A DNA stretch of 64,000 bases from Cheiracanthium punctorium (lineage: Eukaryota; Arthropoda; Arachnida; Araneae; Cheiracanthiidae). Shown here one piece after another: positions 11,959 to 21,953 of the stretch. Numbering within the stretch: position 1 is the stretch's first letter; each line of letters starts with the position of its first letter. A program made the position numbers and the translations under genes. The stretch lies in contig JAWZYV010002555.1 of NCBI GenBank assembly GCA_038373885.1, forward strand, positions 310,001 through 374,000, in the 5' to 3' direction. A model generated the notes under the pieces. The model was not told the origin of the DNA. It was given only the letters and a program-made list of their open reading frames with translations, and searched no databases.

Positions 11959-13170
11959 TTATTCACTATCACTTTCAATATTTCGAATCCTTTTCCATCG
12001 CTTCCAAGCTTTTTGCCCATGAGCTGTACTTTTGAACAAATTAGCAATATTCTCTGAAGGAAGAGAGAATTCAGCAAATCTAACTGATTTCAGACTTCTC
12101 ATAAGGCAGTCGGGAGCAAAAGTAGAATTTTCAGTTGATGTCTTCAATTGCACTTCAGAATCGGGAGCATTTCTCAAACTATTTAAGTTCAGCAGAACAG
12201 CTTGTTCGAAAGGGAACATCAACAGTTCCTTTTCCTTTTCCTTCAGAGGCACTAAAAACACAGAGCTCTTTAATAACACGTGAATAAATTCATCACTTAC
12301 AGTTCGTTTCTTGAAGAATTCTTTCTCTTCGTGGACTGATGCACTCTCGCTACAATTGAATAAAAATTCTTGTGGCACTCCCAGGTATTTAAATAAACAG
12401 CTATCTAAAGCATTCACATTTCTAAAAGGATCTTGACCTGTATGCATTTGCATTCTAATCAAGTAATCAGCAGCTTGAGTATCAAAAACATTTCTCATTT
12501 CTGTATTGAACATATTTAGCAAACAGTCTGAAGGCTGTCTACAATCGTGAACTACTTTTTCGATTGCATTGCTCTCAAATATTTTCTTCAAACCTTTAAC
12601 AAAACCTGCTTCGCTCAAATTGTGAATATCAAATAAGAATGAATAACTTTGAGTAGAGATACATATCCAGGTAAGATCTCCAGAACGAGAGATTTCTGGT
12701 CCATGGAAAGATACGCCTAAACTGCGGCATTCGGTGAGAAGTTCTACAGCTCTGAAAAAATCTGCAGAAATGCTATCTATTATGATATAGTCATAAGAAC
12801 ATCTGCTCTTCAAATGTGAGGGTAAATTTGCAAATAAGCTTCTTTCTTTGTTATCCTTTAGATCAGACTTTTCCATTACTTCATTTTTATCTGATACGCC
12901 ATTCAATGATTCTTGCGATTGATTCAAGTTAGGAGCATCAAAGCAATCTTTAGCTTTTTCAAGAAGTTTCCAGGATGACACATTTGAATATTTTATATGT
13001 ATGGTTCCTAAGTACTTTCGAGAAGGAAGTTCATACACGTGCTCAAACGTCGCACGATCGTTTTTCAGTAAAACCAGTTTTAAAACGCCTTCAAAAGTCT
13101 CATTATTAATGGTAGTTATTTCCAATTTCGAATTGAAAAGATCACACAAATCATCAACTGTTATCTGCAT
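11959..13170 (-). CDS. EXD1: EXD1-like protein (Lsm-like domain plus degenerate 3'-5' exonuclease domain)
   Basis: This is a single-exon 403-residue protein. Residues 1-75 are beta-rich and fit the Lsm-like N-terminus of EXD1. Residues 126-310 follow the DEDD exonuclease fold: YDYIIIDS, LGVSFHG at 151-157, VVHDCRQPSD at 206-215 and VFDTQAADYLI at 228-238. The fold is recognisable, but the acidic pair of motif I (normally D-x-E) is replaced by S154 and H156. The C-terminal motif that usually carries Y and D reads DEFIHVLLKSSVFLVPL without them. EXD1 is known as an inactive, RNA-binding partner in PIWI/piRNA biogenesis, so a structural role in germline transposon defence is the likely function here. 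The basic tail (KAWKRWKRIR) ends with acidic residues. The ATG has A at -3. The lack of introns is notable next to long-intron neighbours; a retrocopy is possible, but the frame is fully open and a promoter-like region lies upstream. Confidence 0.85.
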   Translation of the reverse strand: MQITVDDLCDLFNSKLEITTINNETFEGVLKLVLLKNDRATFEHVYELPSRKYLGTIHIKYSNVSSWKLLEKAKDCFDAPNLNQSQESLNGVSDKNEVMEKSDLKDNKERSLFANLPSHLKSRCSYDYIIIDSISADFFRAVELLTECRSLGVSFHGPEISRSGDLTWICISTQSYSFLFDIHNLSEAGFVKGLKKIFESNAIEKVVHDCRQPSDCLLNMFNTEMRNVFDTQAADYLIRMQMHTGQDPFRNVNALDSCLFKYLGVPQEFLFNCSESASVHEEKEFFKKRTVSDEFIHVLLKSSVFLVPLKEKEKELLMFPFEQAVLLNLNSLRNAPDSEVQLKTSTENSTFAPDCLMRSLKSVRFAEFSLPSENIANLFKSTAHGQKAWKRWKRIRNIESDSE

Positions 13171-13379
13171 TGTTAGGAAAAAGCTAACAGATTACTTAAT
13201 GAAAGTATAACCAGAAGGAATATTTCACGATCACACCAAAGCAGATTTCACAGATAAACTGACAAACAGCAGTCAATCATAAACCATATGATCACACGAA
13301 ACACAGACACGAACTACGACGAAAACAAACAGGTGGTTCGTTTGTTCAACCTTGCCGATACCGTTGCCACAGTAGAACA

Positions 13380-13510
13380 CAAATAGCGAGTTAAAATGAC
13401 GTCACTGGTTCTTAGGGCTGAGGAGTACGAATGCCGAACGCATTTTCGCCAATCCCAACCGCCCGGGCCAATACCGCGTCTGCGCATGCTCAGCTAGATC
13501 GAGGGACCGG
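13380..13510 (-). promoter_or_regulatory. Candidate promoter of the EXD1-like gene
   Basis: This GC-rich island in AT-rich DNA lies 200-340 bases upstream of the start codon. It has two CCAAT boxes (13449-13453 and 13468-13472, plus-strand reading) and TGCGCATGCT at 13481-13490, close to the NRF1 site. CCAAT plus NRF1-like sites without a clear TATA box is a common arrangement for constitutive or germline promoters. The site calls are by eye. Confidence 0.45.
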
Positions 13511-13622
13511 AAACCGCACAGAGCTTTAAGGACGATGCTAGCGCCATCTGTTCGTTGAAAATGTAGTTAGTTTATTATTGTGCTAATGAATTAATCAATA
13601 AACTAGATTATCTATTATATCT

Positions 13623-13772
13623 TCAATGAATATTTTTCAATTCTCATTTTAATGTAGCATAATTTTAGTTAATGAAAATTAGTTTATTTTATAATAATCA
13701 ATGAATATTTTTCAACGCTCATTTTAATGTAACATAATTTTAGTTAATGAAAATTAGTTTATTTTATAATAA
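13623..13772. repeat. 75-bp tandem duplication
   Basis: A unit starting TCAATGAATATTTTTCAA and ending TTTATTTTATAATAA is present twice, head to tail, with only a few differences. It lies in AT-rich intergenic DNA upstream of the EXD1-like gene. Confidence 0.85.
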
Positions 13773-14747
13773 TCAAATAAAAGTGACTGAAGATGACACA
13801 TAATTGAAATGTAAATTTTATTACCAGATCTTTAATTTTGCTTTAGCTGATGAAAAATAAAAGCATAAAAATGTTAAATTATAAATTTAATTTACATATG
13901 AAACGTAAATTAAGGCTTTTTAAAGTAAATTTCTGAATTTTTTATTAAATTTTTTTATTAAAAAAACAATATTTCACATTAGTATTATTAAACAGATTTA
14001 AAGTTTTTGCTTCTTCGTTTTAAGAAATTATTTAAATCAAATGAATTTTAATAATTTGATAACTTTATGAAATGCTCAATTCCTAATAATTTAGTCTTGA
14101 TTTTTATTTGTGCATTTTGCATTTTAAGTTAATATTGCATAATCCACAGTTTTTCTATTTCAAATTTGGTGTAAACTTACACAGATATATCTCTATTCTA
14201 AAAAAAAGTAAGGGCCGCTGTCAAAAGCTTGTTCGCCTATCTTCTCCTAAACCGTGGGGATTTGAATTTCGACTAAGGTGCCCACAGATTCGAAAAATTC
14301 CGAGGAACCTGCTAAGCTGACTTAAATTTCGAAAATCGAATCATATTAGAAGATATTGATAAAAAACTAAAAAAATAAACATAATGGTTGCCAGATTTGG
14401 CATAAAATCATTCATTCCTTTGCAACAAAGCGTTTCCAAGTATCTAGAATCGCGTGAAATTTACAAACATGAGTTAGAATTACGCCTATTTTACGCCAAA
14501 ATAAAAACTATATGAAATAAGTAACTCAAAATGTGTTACACAAAGTTGACAATTTTCAAATAGTAAGCTCGCTTAGACAAGAGTTTAGAATTAGCGATTA
14601 TTCGTTTTTCCAAAACAGAATAACTAATATCTTGAAAATGAAAAAAAATTAAAATGCAGATTATTTTAAAGCCGGTTCGGTCCAGCTGGATTATTTGCTA
14701 CCAGTAGAAATATTTGGCGGCGTTAACTATGCCATTATAGCAGTTAT
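13773..14747. other. AT-rich gene-free stretch
   Basis: I see no gene, RNA or bounded repeat here beyond AT-rich sequence. The open frame at 14108-14320 shows no domain. Confidence 0.4.
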
Positions 14748-15181
14748 CATAGGCGCACCCACGGGGGCTATGGGGGCTGAAGCCCCCCCCTAAAGGTAGA
14801 AAGTTAGAAGTGAAAAGTGTTTAAAAAATGAAAATTGTCACTAATTAATTAATTTTTTTAGTTCTTTCTTTCTTTTTTTAATTGTCCTCAAATTATTTCT
14901 AACCAAAAAAGACATTTATTTAAAAAAGTTTTTAAATAAATGCTTACAGTTAGTTGAAACACTGTTACACACGGTTTCAACGTCGCTCAAAAGATCAGAT
15001 AATTATTTATGACTCTATAATGAGTTACATTGCTTGTGTTCTATGGGACAGTCAAGTGATACCGGATATTTTGACGTTATAAGAGAGTTGTAACTAACCG
15101 AGGTCACTATGACCGAGTTCAGCAGTATTTGTATGTAGCCCAGCCCCCCCCCCCTAAACTAAAATCCTGGGTGCGCCACTG
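14748..15181. mobile_element. hAT-like MITE with GGCGCACCCA ends
   Basis: The left end CATAGGCGCACCCA and the right end, whose complement reads CAGTGGCGCACCCA, face each other. Next to them are a G-run (left) and a C-run (right) as in other hAT MITEs of this window. The flanking duplication is not clean, so the element is probably old. Confidence 0.55.
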
Positions 15182-15625
15182 CACGTTTATTTAGGATTCA
15201 ACACTTGAGTTCTTCAAATGAAAAACTATAGATAAAACAAATACTTCCCTTTTGCACTATTTTATATCTACCACGGATATTTTAATTCACATTTTTCGTT
15301 TCACTGAGCGATATTTCTAAGTAAGCCAGAGTAAACCGCGGCCGAGGGCGGTTACATTTTAAGGACGGCACTTTCTTCCTTTTTACTTCCTTGTAGAGAG
15401 TATAAGGAAGTAATGTGATCCCGAAAAATTTCGGGGCCAAATTTCGACGAAAAAAAAAAACGATTTTGACTACCTCTAAATTTATTTTAAAGAATTTTCC
15501 GCCCAAAAAATTCTAAATATATTACACTCTATAGGCCGAAATTCATTAAACCCGCATATCTCAAAAACTATTGGTCGTAGAATATTGAAACTTTATATTT
15601 AGGATTGTGAACATCTACTTGTGCA
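15182..15625. repeat. Repeat sequence interrupted by the 15626-21539 hAT block
   Basis: The phrase GGCCGAAATTCATTAAA occurs here (about 15534) and again just beyond the block (about 21628). This suggests that the large hAT block lies in or beside a repeated sequence. An inverted phrase around AAAATTTCGGGGCC is at 15424-15440. No gene is seen. Confidence 0.4.
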
Positions 15626-16309
15626 CAGGGGCGGATCCAGAGAAACCGTCTGGGGGGGGGGGGGCTCCATTTTTCATCAGGATGATACATTGATTTCCCA
15701 ATACTTTTTCCCCCAATGTATAACTAGACATGGTATATCACAACTAAATAAGTATGTTATCTATGCTGCAAGAACCGTCGAAAGAAAACTGGGAAAGGGG
15801 GGGGGGCGGCAGAGCTATCGTGCGCCTTATACCGATCAAGTTAAGGTCGATGCTCATAAGCCACGTGTTTTATGCGTTTCAATAGACAACGGGACTGATA
15901 CGGGAAAAAAATGTTCCGTTGCTTCTCCATTGTGTGGGGGGACAGGGTTTTCAGTTTAAAACATTAATCTTTTCTTGGTATATCTCGACTGGTCATTAAA
16001 AGTCGTAAATTTCGCCAGAAAAATGTCGCCTTAACCCCTGTCGTGACGACAAGACGTGGCTAATCAGCAATGACCTTTATTCATGTTGTTGTTCGCGGGC
16101 CCTACCCATTAACATTTTAGTGTGCACAGAGTATAATTGCTGAATGCACTATTGAACCCATTTCACAGCCACCGTGCAATATACAGTGTTCACAGCATAC
16201 ATTTTCGAATTTTTGGATGGCATTAAGCTTTCCAGATTAAGTAATTCCCATCTTTTTCCGTGAGGACTGTAGTAAACAAACCTCAATTGCTATTTACAAC
16301 TATTATCAC

Positions 16310-17493
16310 TAGGGCCCGGATTTATATGCATTTGCATATAAATGCATACATCAGCATATTTTGGACTTTCGCGCATATATCCGCATATTTTGGCTTTTGT
16401 GCATATAACTGCATATACTGGCTTACAAATTTAACTCTTTGGCATTTAGCAAACAAAAGCATGCTCGTTAAATTTATTTTCATAGGCTTTTCTGTTTTTT
16501 CCAGCTAAAATTCCAAATTCCGAAGACGCTGATACAAACCTGAACCTGCTTGAACTAAAATTTCCCTGAAAGCTCCATCCCGTTCACAGGCTTTCCAAGC
16601 ATCGCTTGATATACCCATTCCCCAGAACCTGTAATCACAAGATGGGGTACATGGATCCGAGCAGTACTTTACTATGATAATTTCAATTTGATCAAAAGGT
16701 TTGTTTGAAGCTATCTTGATCCAACTGAAGCGGCATCGATAAAAACTGCGCAAGAGCTACTTATGCAATCATCTACTACAGATGACATAGCGGTAATATC
16801 GGCGGATTTCTCTGTTTTACCAAAGACAATTTTAGCTCTTGAATCTCAGAAACTAACACTTTCCCAATCAGTTCAATATACAGATACTCTGGAGAAAAAA
16901 TTTGAAGATGTACTGGGATCAAAACTGGATCTGATAGAAGAAAAACCTTCAAACTGATAGATCTGATAGAACGCTCAGGATCACTAAGCCTGGCTGGAAA
17001 AATTCAGACTTTAAAGAGCTCAGGATCATTAAGCCAATTTTTGAAGGAGAATCTTCCTTTGAAGGGTTATCGAATTCTGAGGAACTGAATATAAAAGATG
17101 TATCAAGCAATAAGTACGCGCCGATTGTGTCATGTGATGTAGAAATGCCTTTTTCTGTATTTAAAGAGTATTTTCTGTGAAAATCACCAATCTTGAACCA
17201 TCCAATCCGTGAATCCAGTATTTGAACCCTTAAAGCAATATGCAGTTATTGCATGTAATAAATAATTCTTATTTTTTTTGGATATAGTTTATATTAGGTA
17301 TGTATTTTTTTAAAATTTTCTTGTTTGGAAATATGTTTATTGCATATGTTAATGGATATTCCATTATTTTTGAGCAGATTTTTGAGTTTTTCATATTTTG
17401 TTTATGCATATTATTATGCATATTTTTGCCTATTTTCGTGCATATATATGTGCATACTTCTCTAGTTTTTTGTGCATATGAATCCGGGCCCTA
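16310..17493 (+). mobile_element. hAT element with transposase remnants, nested
   Basis: The ends TAGGGCCCGGATT and AATCCGGGCCCTA are flanked by a perfect 8-bp duplication ATTATCAC (16302-16309 and 17494-17501). Many GCATAT motifs crowd both subterminal regions, which fits repeated transposase-binding sites. The plus-strand frame near 16763-17180 ends in SNKYAPIVSCDVEMPFSVF, the conserved C-terminal dimerisation signature of hAT transposases, but most of the catalytic region is gone. Confidence 0.88.
17080..17180 (+). pseudogene. hAT transposase C-terminal remnant
   Basis: The frame reads NKYAPIVSCDVEMPFSVFK and then stops. In hAT transposases an S-D-V-E-R-S-F-S motif lies in the C-terminal dimerisation region; here R is replaced by M and the sequence ends soon after. 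It belongs to the element at 16310-17493 and is non-functional. Confidence 0.65.
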
Positions 17494-17933
17494 ATTATCA
17501 CTATTGCCTGCTATTTACAATTTGAGCTTGCTTTTTTAAAACCAGACCAGCTAAATATTGCCAGGTACTCGCTTTGTCTGATATCTTAGAATCTGTTAAA
17601 CTTTTATAATGAGGATTTGTACCCATACGTCTGGGTGGTGTGGACAACTTTTGAGAGCAGATGAAAGAATGAAAGCTGTACAAATTGCGGAGGGTTGGAT
17701 TGTTCGTGTATGCTTCAGCATCATTTAAGGCCGATGCTGATTGCCGCTGCGTCTAACATGACTGCAGTGGGTAAGAGGGCATTCTTGTCTCGAATTTTAC
17801 GACTTTTTAATGGCAATTCGAGGTTTACCGATAAACGATTTCTGCGCTAAACAGCAAACTCCGTCCCCTATAAAATGGAGAGAGCAACGGGAGATTTTTT
17901 CCCCGTATCAGTGTGCCTTCGTCCATTCAAATA

Positions 17934-18091
17934 CGGTGGAACCTGCTAAAGTGACCACCTTGGTAACGAGATCGTCTGTGTATAGTGACAACGTTAAGCA
18001 ATTTCGCCTTACAAGCATCACACTTTACCACCTTTGTAAGGTGGCCAGTTTTGTTCTTCCCAAAGGTAGTTCCATTAGACAGGTTCCACTG
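17934..18091. mobile_element. Small pogo-type MITE, 158 bp
   Basis: Inverted ends CGGTGGAACCTG and CAGGTTCCACTG are flanked by TA on both sides. The short length and lack of coding sequence mark a MITE. It lies inside the hAT block and accounts for the short open frames at 17810-18124. Confidence 0.7.
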
Positions 18092-18244
18092 TACAAATAA
18101 AACTTGGAACTGTGCTCCAGCCACTGTGGCGATAGCGAGTCAATAAAACGACTTTCAGGGAACCGTGAAAATGTGAAAAATCGTCCTTAAATCCTTAAAT
18201 AGACATCTTCCATAAACAGAATTTGTAAAAGAATAAAATTTCCC

Positions 18245-18450
18245 TTTACACTTTGGAAGGTGCCTGGTTCAAAACCAGTTCGCCTCCGCCAACCTAACTG
18301 TTTGGGGTTTTCTGTGCTTTCCTCCGAAACTTAGAGTAAATAAGGGTTAGGACCCCTTAGAAAGACACCCACGGAGTGCACCCCACCCATCGGCTTAGAT
18401 TCCATGTGCAGATAATTGGACGTAATCCTACAGCACCAACACCAACCCTT
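18245..18450 (+). repeat. SINE-like fragment with B-box
   Basis: It starts near GGTTCAAAACC, which fits an RNA polymerase III B box. A body follows with TTTGGGGTTTTCTGTGC and a GC-rich stretch ending in CACCAACACC. The A-box half is missing, so this is a truncated tRNA-derived SINE or a similar retroposon. Confidence 0.45.
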
Positions 18451-18840
18451 TACACTTTACATTCTTAGGACTGTGAATATTTTTCTTGATATATTGGCGT
18501 GTTTAAAGATGTTACTTTTATTATCATTATATTATTTTATTATCCACAAAAAATTATTTTAAGTTACCTTAAAAAAAGGTAGTAAAAACATGCAATACAA
18601 TAAAATTAGGTTTCAAGAAAATCAAAATGAGTAAGTTGTTTCATTTTTCGCCTTCCCGTTATTCTTTCTTTCAGATTTTCTCAAATGTGAAATGCGTCAG
18701 CTTCCATTTTATGAATTTTTCTAGCTAACCAGCCGAATCTTGAAAATTTTGCATTCCAAATTTTTCTGCCAGAATAACAGCACTGCAGTAATTGCTTGAT
18801 TTTATTTTATTTTGATAATACGAACAATTATCTACATGAG

Positions 18841-19030
18841 GGATCTAGGCCGAGTAAGGAGTGCCCTACGTGGGGGGTTTTCTAAGGGGTCTTAATCCGT
18901 ATTTATGAGAAGTTTCGGAGAAAACTGCGTAGACTCCGAACGGCTAGATTGACGGACGTGACCTGAGTTTGAACCAGACACTTTTCTTCTCCCAGTTGCG
19001 AACTTTGTACGCTCAGCCACTCGTCGGGCC
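18841..19030 (-). repeat. tRNA-derived SINE fragment, antisense
   Basis: The body phrases (GTTTTCTAAGGGGTCTTAA, a GGAGAAAACTG segment, then an AGATTGACGG segment) match the family seen at 1200-1400 and 45005-45190, with many changes. Confidence 0.45.
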
Positions 19031-19178
19031 TCCAGAAATTGGAGTTATGTGTTATGTGATGTTATGTGGCAAGCCTATACTAGAGGCATCTGCATTCTGT
19101 GGCGGATGCCTTGGTCGAAGGATTTTTTCAGAGGTTCACGTTAAATCTGGAGAAAACCATCTGGAAAAAATCCATATA

Positions 19179-20580
19179 CACTCTATAACAAATAAATCGA
19201 CACACCAAGAAAGAGGTGTCCGATTGAGACGAAAATTGGTGGATAGGAAGACAATGTACAGAATAGTAAATGATTAAAATTTCAGAACAATTGAATAATT
19301 TATTTCAGAGTTACAGTAACAAGTTCAATAAGGTGTTGACCCGCCGCTAGCCTGAATACAAGCTGCCACACGGCGTGGCATAGACCGATATAGCTCCCGG
19401 ATGGTCTCCTGCGGTATTTCCTGTCAAATTCGCTCCAATTGTCGAACGAGGTCATCAACAGTCCGTGCCAGATGCAATCGCCTTCCCATCATATCCCAGA
19501 CATGCTCGATGGGAGAGAGATCTGGCGATCTGGCAGGCCAAGGAAGAGTTTGACAAGCTTGCAGACAGTTTAGAGCAACACGAGCCGTATGTGGTCTGGC
19601 ATTGTCCTGCTGAAAAACCAGCCCAGGGCGCTGCAAAAGGAACGGTAGGAAAACAGGTCTTAGGATGTCGTCCACGTACCGCTGTGCAGTAAGTGTACCT
19701 CTAATGACGACCAAAGGGGTCCGGCTGTCAAAGGAAATGGCACCCCAGACCATAATGCCTTGTTGATAGCCGGTGTGGCGTGCAATAGTGAAAGCAGGAT
19801 CCCCCCTCTGCCCTGTGCGTCTCCAAACACGTCTTCGATGATCGTCAGGACACAGTTGGAAGCGGGATTCGTCGCTAAAGACTATACGTCCCCAGTCGGC
19901 ATCATTCCAACCTGATCGAGCCCTGCACCACTGTAATCTGGCTCGGCAGTGTGCAGGCGTGAGTGGCAGGTGGCGTAACGGTCGGCGCGAGCGTAGATTT
20001 CGCTCTCTCAACCGTCTGTGAATGGTCATGATGGACACTGGTGTTTGGGTTGAACGTCTGATGGTTGATAGAGATGAAGAAGGCGCTGTGACAGCTGATC
20101 GGACCATCACTCTGTCCTCACGATCTGTTGTAGCCCTAGGTCGACCGCTACCATCCTGACGCTGCACTCTGCCATTTTCCACCCATCCTTGCGAGCATCT
20201 TGGAATCGTCGCATCGTTTCGACTCTAATGACGAGCGATTCTCCGATTAGTCCAACCGGCCTCTTTCAATCCAATGATACGACCTCTGTCAAACTCTGAC
20301 AGTTGCTCGTAATGAGCACGAATCCTGCAGCGAGGCATTTTCTAAGTTGTTGAAAGGTCATCTGAATCGCAATCAAACAAAAAGTTTTAACGACCGTTGA
20401 AGAACTGCTCCTTATATATGTCTGCTGGATGCGCTAGAGATCAAACTATTCATTCATTGGACACCAAATTTGAATCATTTGCATATCTGTTCAAAACATT
20501 CATGCATACGAAATTTCAAAGCAATCGGATGATTGTTTCTTGGTGCGTCGATTTTTTTTTTTTTTTTTTGTTATAGAGTG
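19179..20580 (-). mobile_element. Tc1-like transposon, near full length
   Basis: The ends CACTCTATAACAAA and its complement (20567-20580) are inverted. Inner matches of the kind ATCGACGCACCAAGAAA and TCCGATTG lie just inside them. A TA precedes the left end; the right flank reads TT, so one copy of the TA has mutated. The element is 1.4 kb, the usual Tc1 size, and carries one transposase frame on the minus strand. Confidence 0.85.
19325..20338 (-). pseudogene. Tc1-family transposase with two in-frame stops
   Basis: The frame from the ATG at 20338 to the terminal stop at 19325 is 338 codons, the normal Tc1 transposase length, with no frameshift. It has the paired HTH region (starting MPRCRIR, including RIIGLKEAGWTNRRIA), the catalytic D in RIVFSDESRF, the second D in FQQDNARPHTA and the E in SPDLSPIEHVW. 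By my count 32 residues lie between the second D and the E, against 34 in typical Tc1. Two premature stops are present: a TAG after RIARH (about 20205-20210) and a TGA after VRQLERI (about 19424), where many relatives have tryptophan. With so few lesions the copy is young, but it cannot make a full protein. Confidence 0.88.
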
Positions 20581-20769
20581 TTGTTAAGTTAGATCGACAG
20601 CCGCGCGGTAGGCCCAAATGCGGGACTATCACATTTTAGCCGTCTATCATGTCGAGTGTCTTATCCACTCGGCCATGGTGGAGCCCAGAAATTATAATGT
20701 TGGATGCTCTTGCTTCATGCAACCATTTGCATTCAGAAGTGCCTTGGCAAACTCTTCCAATCGGCCACA

Positions 20770-21070
20770 CTGGGGCCGTGGTAGCCCAATGGTTAAGGCG
20801 TTGGACTCGAAACCGGAAGGTTGTGGGTTCGAAACCGGCGTACCACTAAAGACCACCGTGTACATGCGGTGTACGTGCACGTTAAATCCGTGGTTCCGAA
20901 AGTCCTCTCGGCGGTCGCTAGCAGTTTCCGAGGGGTGCCAATATTCAGAAGTCCCCCCACCTTCTGATGAGGTTCCAAATTGTGGCGGGAAATTCCGGGA
21001 AGGACTATATGTAGCTCTAAGCGACACGTTCAGTGACGCGAGCTGTCCTCGCCTGGCAAATAAATAAATA
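20770..21070 (+). repeat. tRNA-derived SINE, full length with target duplication
   Basis: The head has an A box (TAGCCCAATGG, about 20782) and a B box (GGGTTCGAAAC, about 20825), spaced as in a tRNA. The body of about 220 bp ends in an AAATAAATAAAT tail. An 11-bp direct repeat AATCGGCCACA (20759-20769 and 21071-21081) marks the target duplication made by LINE-type integration. Open frames in this region are chance products. Confidence 0.88.
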
Positions 21071-21767
21071 AATCGGCCACATTGACTTTTCGGCCGTTTG
21101 GATTTGGATCCCGAACAAAATTTTTGTGCTGCTTCAAGAATTTTCTCTTTGCTTTTAAAATACCTTTGAGAATAGACTCAGGTAGTTGAGATTGTCTTGC
21201 GAATGACACTTTTGACATTCCCCGACACTTTTTTCCCACTCTTAAAAATTTTTCCCCTGTTCCTGTAGCGTAAGATGAAAAAAAAAATCGCTGTTAAACA
21301 TAAACGACGTAGTCTTTGAATAGAAATTTTTTACATTGGAGTTGCTGGGACTTTGAAATATCGTCTTTGGAAAGAGATCGTCGTTAAACAGAGAGTCAAC
21401 TTATATACAGTGCTACTTTTTAAAATTTCAGTTCAAGTGAAAATTTCTAATTTTCTTTAACTTTCCTAATCCATAGTGTATTTTTAGCTTTAGGGGGGCT
21501 CGAGCCCCCAGAGCCCCCCCCCCCGTGGATCCGCCACTGCTTGTGCACCTCCCTTTTCGGTCCCATTCGACCGGATAGTTTATCTACAGGGCCGCCCAAA
21601 AGATTCTAAATAGATTCAGCTCTAAGGGCCGAAATTCATTAAAGCGTATTTTAGAGGTATTAGGCTATTTCAAACGACTCAGAAGTGATATATGCTGTTA
21701 AGGGTTGCAAAATGAATTTCTCCATCGAAAAAAGTGTCTTTATTAGTTCACATTCTCACTCTCTCTC

Positions 21768-21790
21768 TCTCTATATATATATATATATCT
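21768..21790. repeat. CT/TA microsatellite
   Basis: A CT run passes directly into a TA run. A second TA run lies at 21937-21954, next to the start of the tandem array. Confidence 0.85.
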
Positions 21791-21953
21791 TATTCAAACT
21801 TTCAGTCGTTAATAAAATTCTTTTTATTCATCCACTCAAATCCAAATAGTTTTTTCAAATGTTAATTTATAAATTAAATTTAATAAAAAGTAACTAAAAT
21901 AAAACTTTTCTTTGTTGACCTAACTAGGAATTAATTTATATATATATATATAT

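Larger units (their letters stand above)
19078..20690 (-). repeat. tRNA-derived SINE split by a Tc1 insertion
   Basis: The parts 19078-19178 and 20581-20690 together make one copy of the SINE family. The first part carries the body up to the GGAGAAAACC region; the second carries AGATCGACAGCCGCGCGG and the tRNA-like head. On the minus strand the head contains TGGCCGAGTGGATAAGA, a good A box. The Tc1 element at 19179-20580 sits between the two parts. Confidence 0.65.
15626..21539. mobile_element. Large hAT-bounded composite block, 5.9 kb
   Basis: The ends are CAGGGGCGGATCCAGAG (left) and GTGGATCCGCCACTG (right), inverted relative to each other. They are flanked by a perfect 8-bp duplication CTTGTGCA (15618-15625 and 21540-21547). 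G- and C-runs lie just inside the ends. Inside are another hAT (16310-17493), a small MITE (17934-18091), SINE fragments, a Tc1 element (19179-20580) and a SINE (20770-21070). No transposase of the outer element is recognised; the short minus-strand frame at 21030-21239 has no known domain but could be a remnant. Confidence 0.85.

Noticed and set aside
20618..21067. 149-residue plus-strand frame and overlapping frames
   Set aside because: They lie across a SINE with clear A and B boxes and target duplication; the open frame is a by-product.
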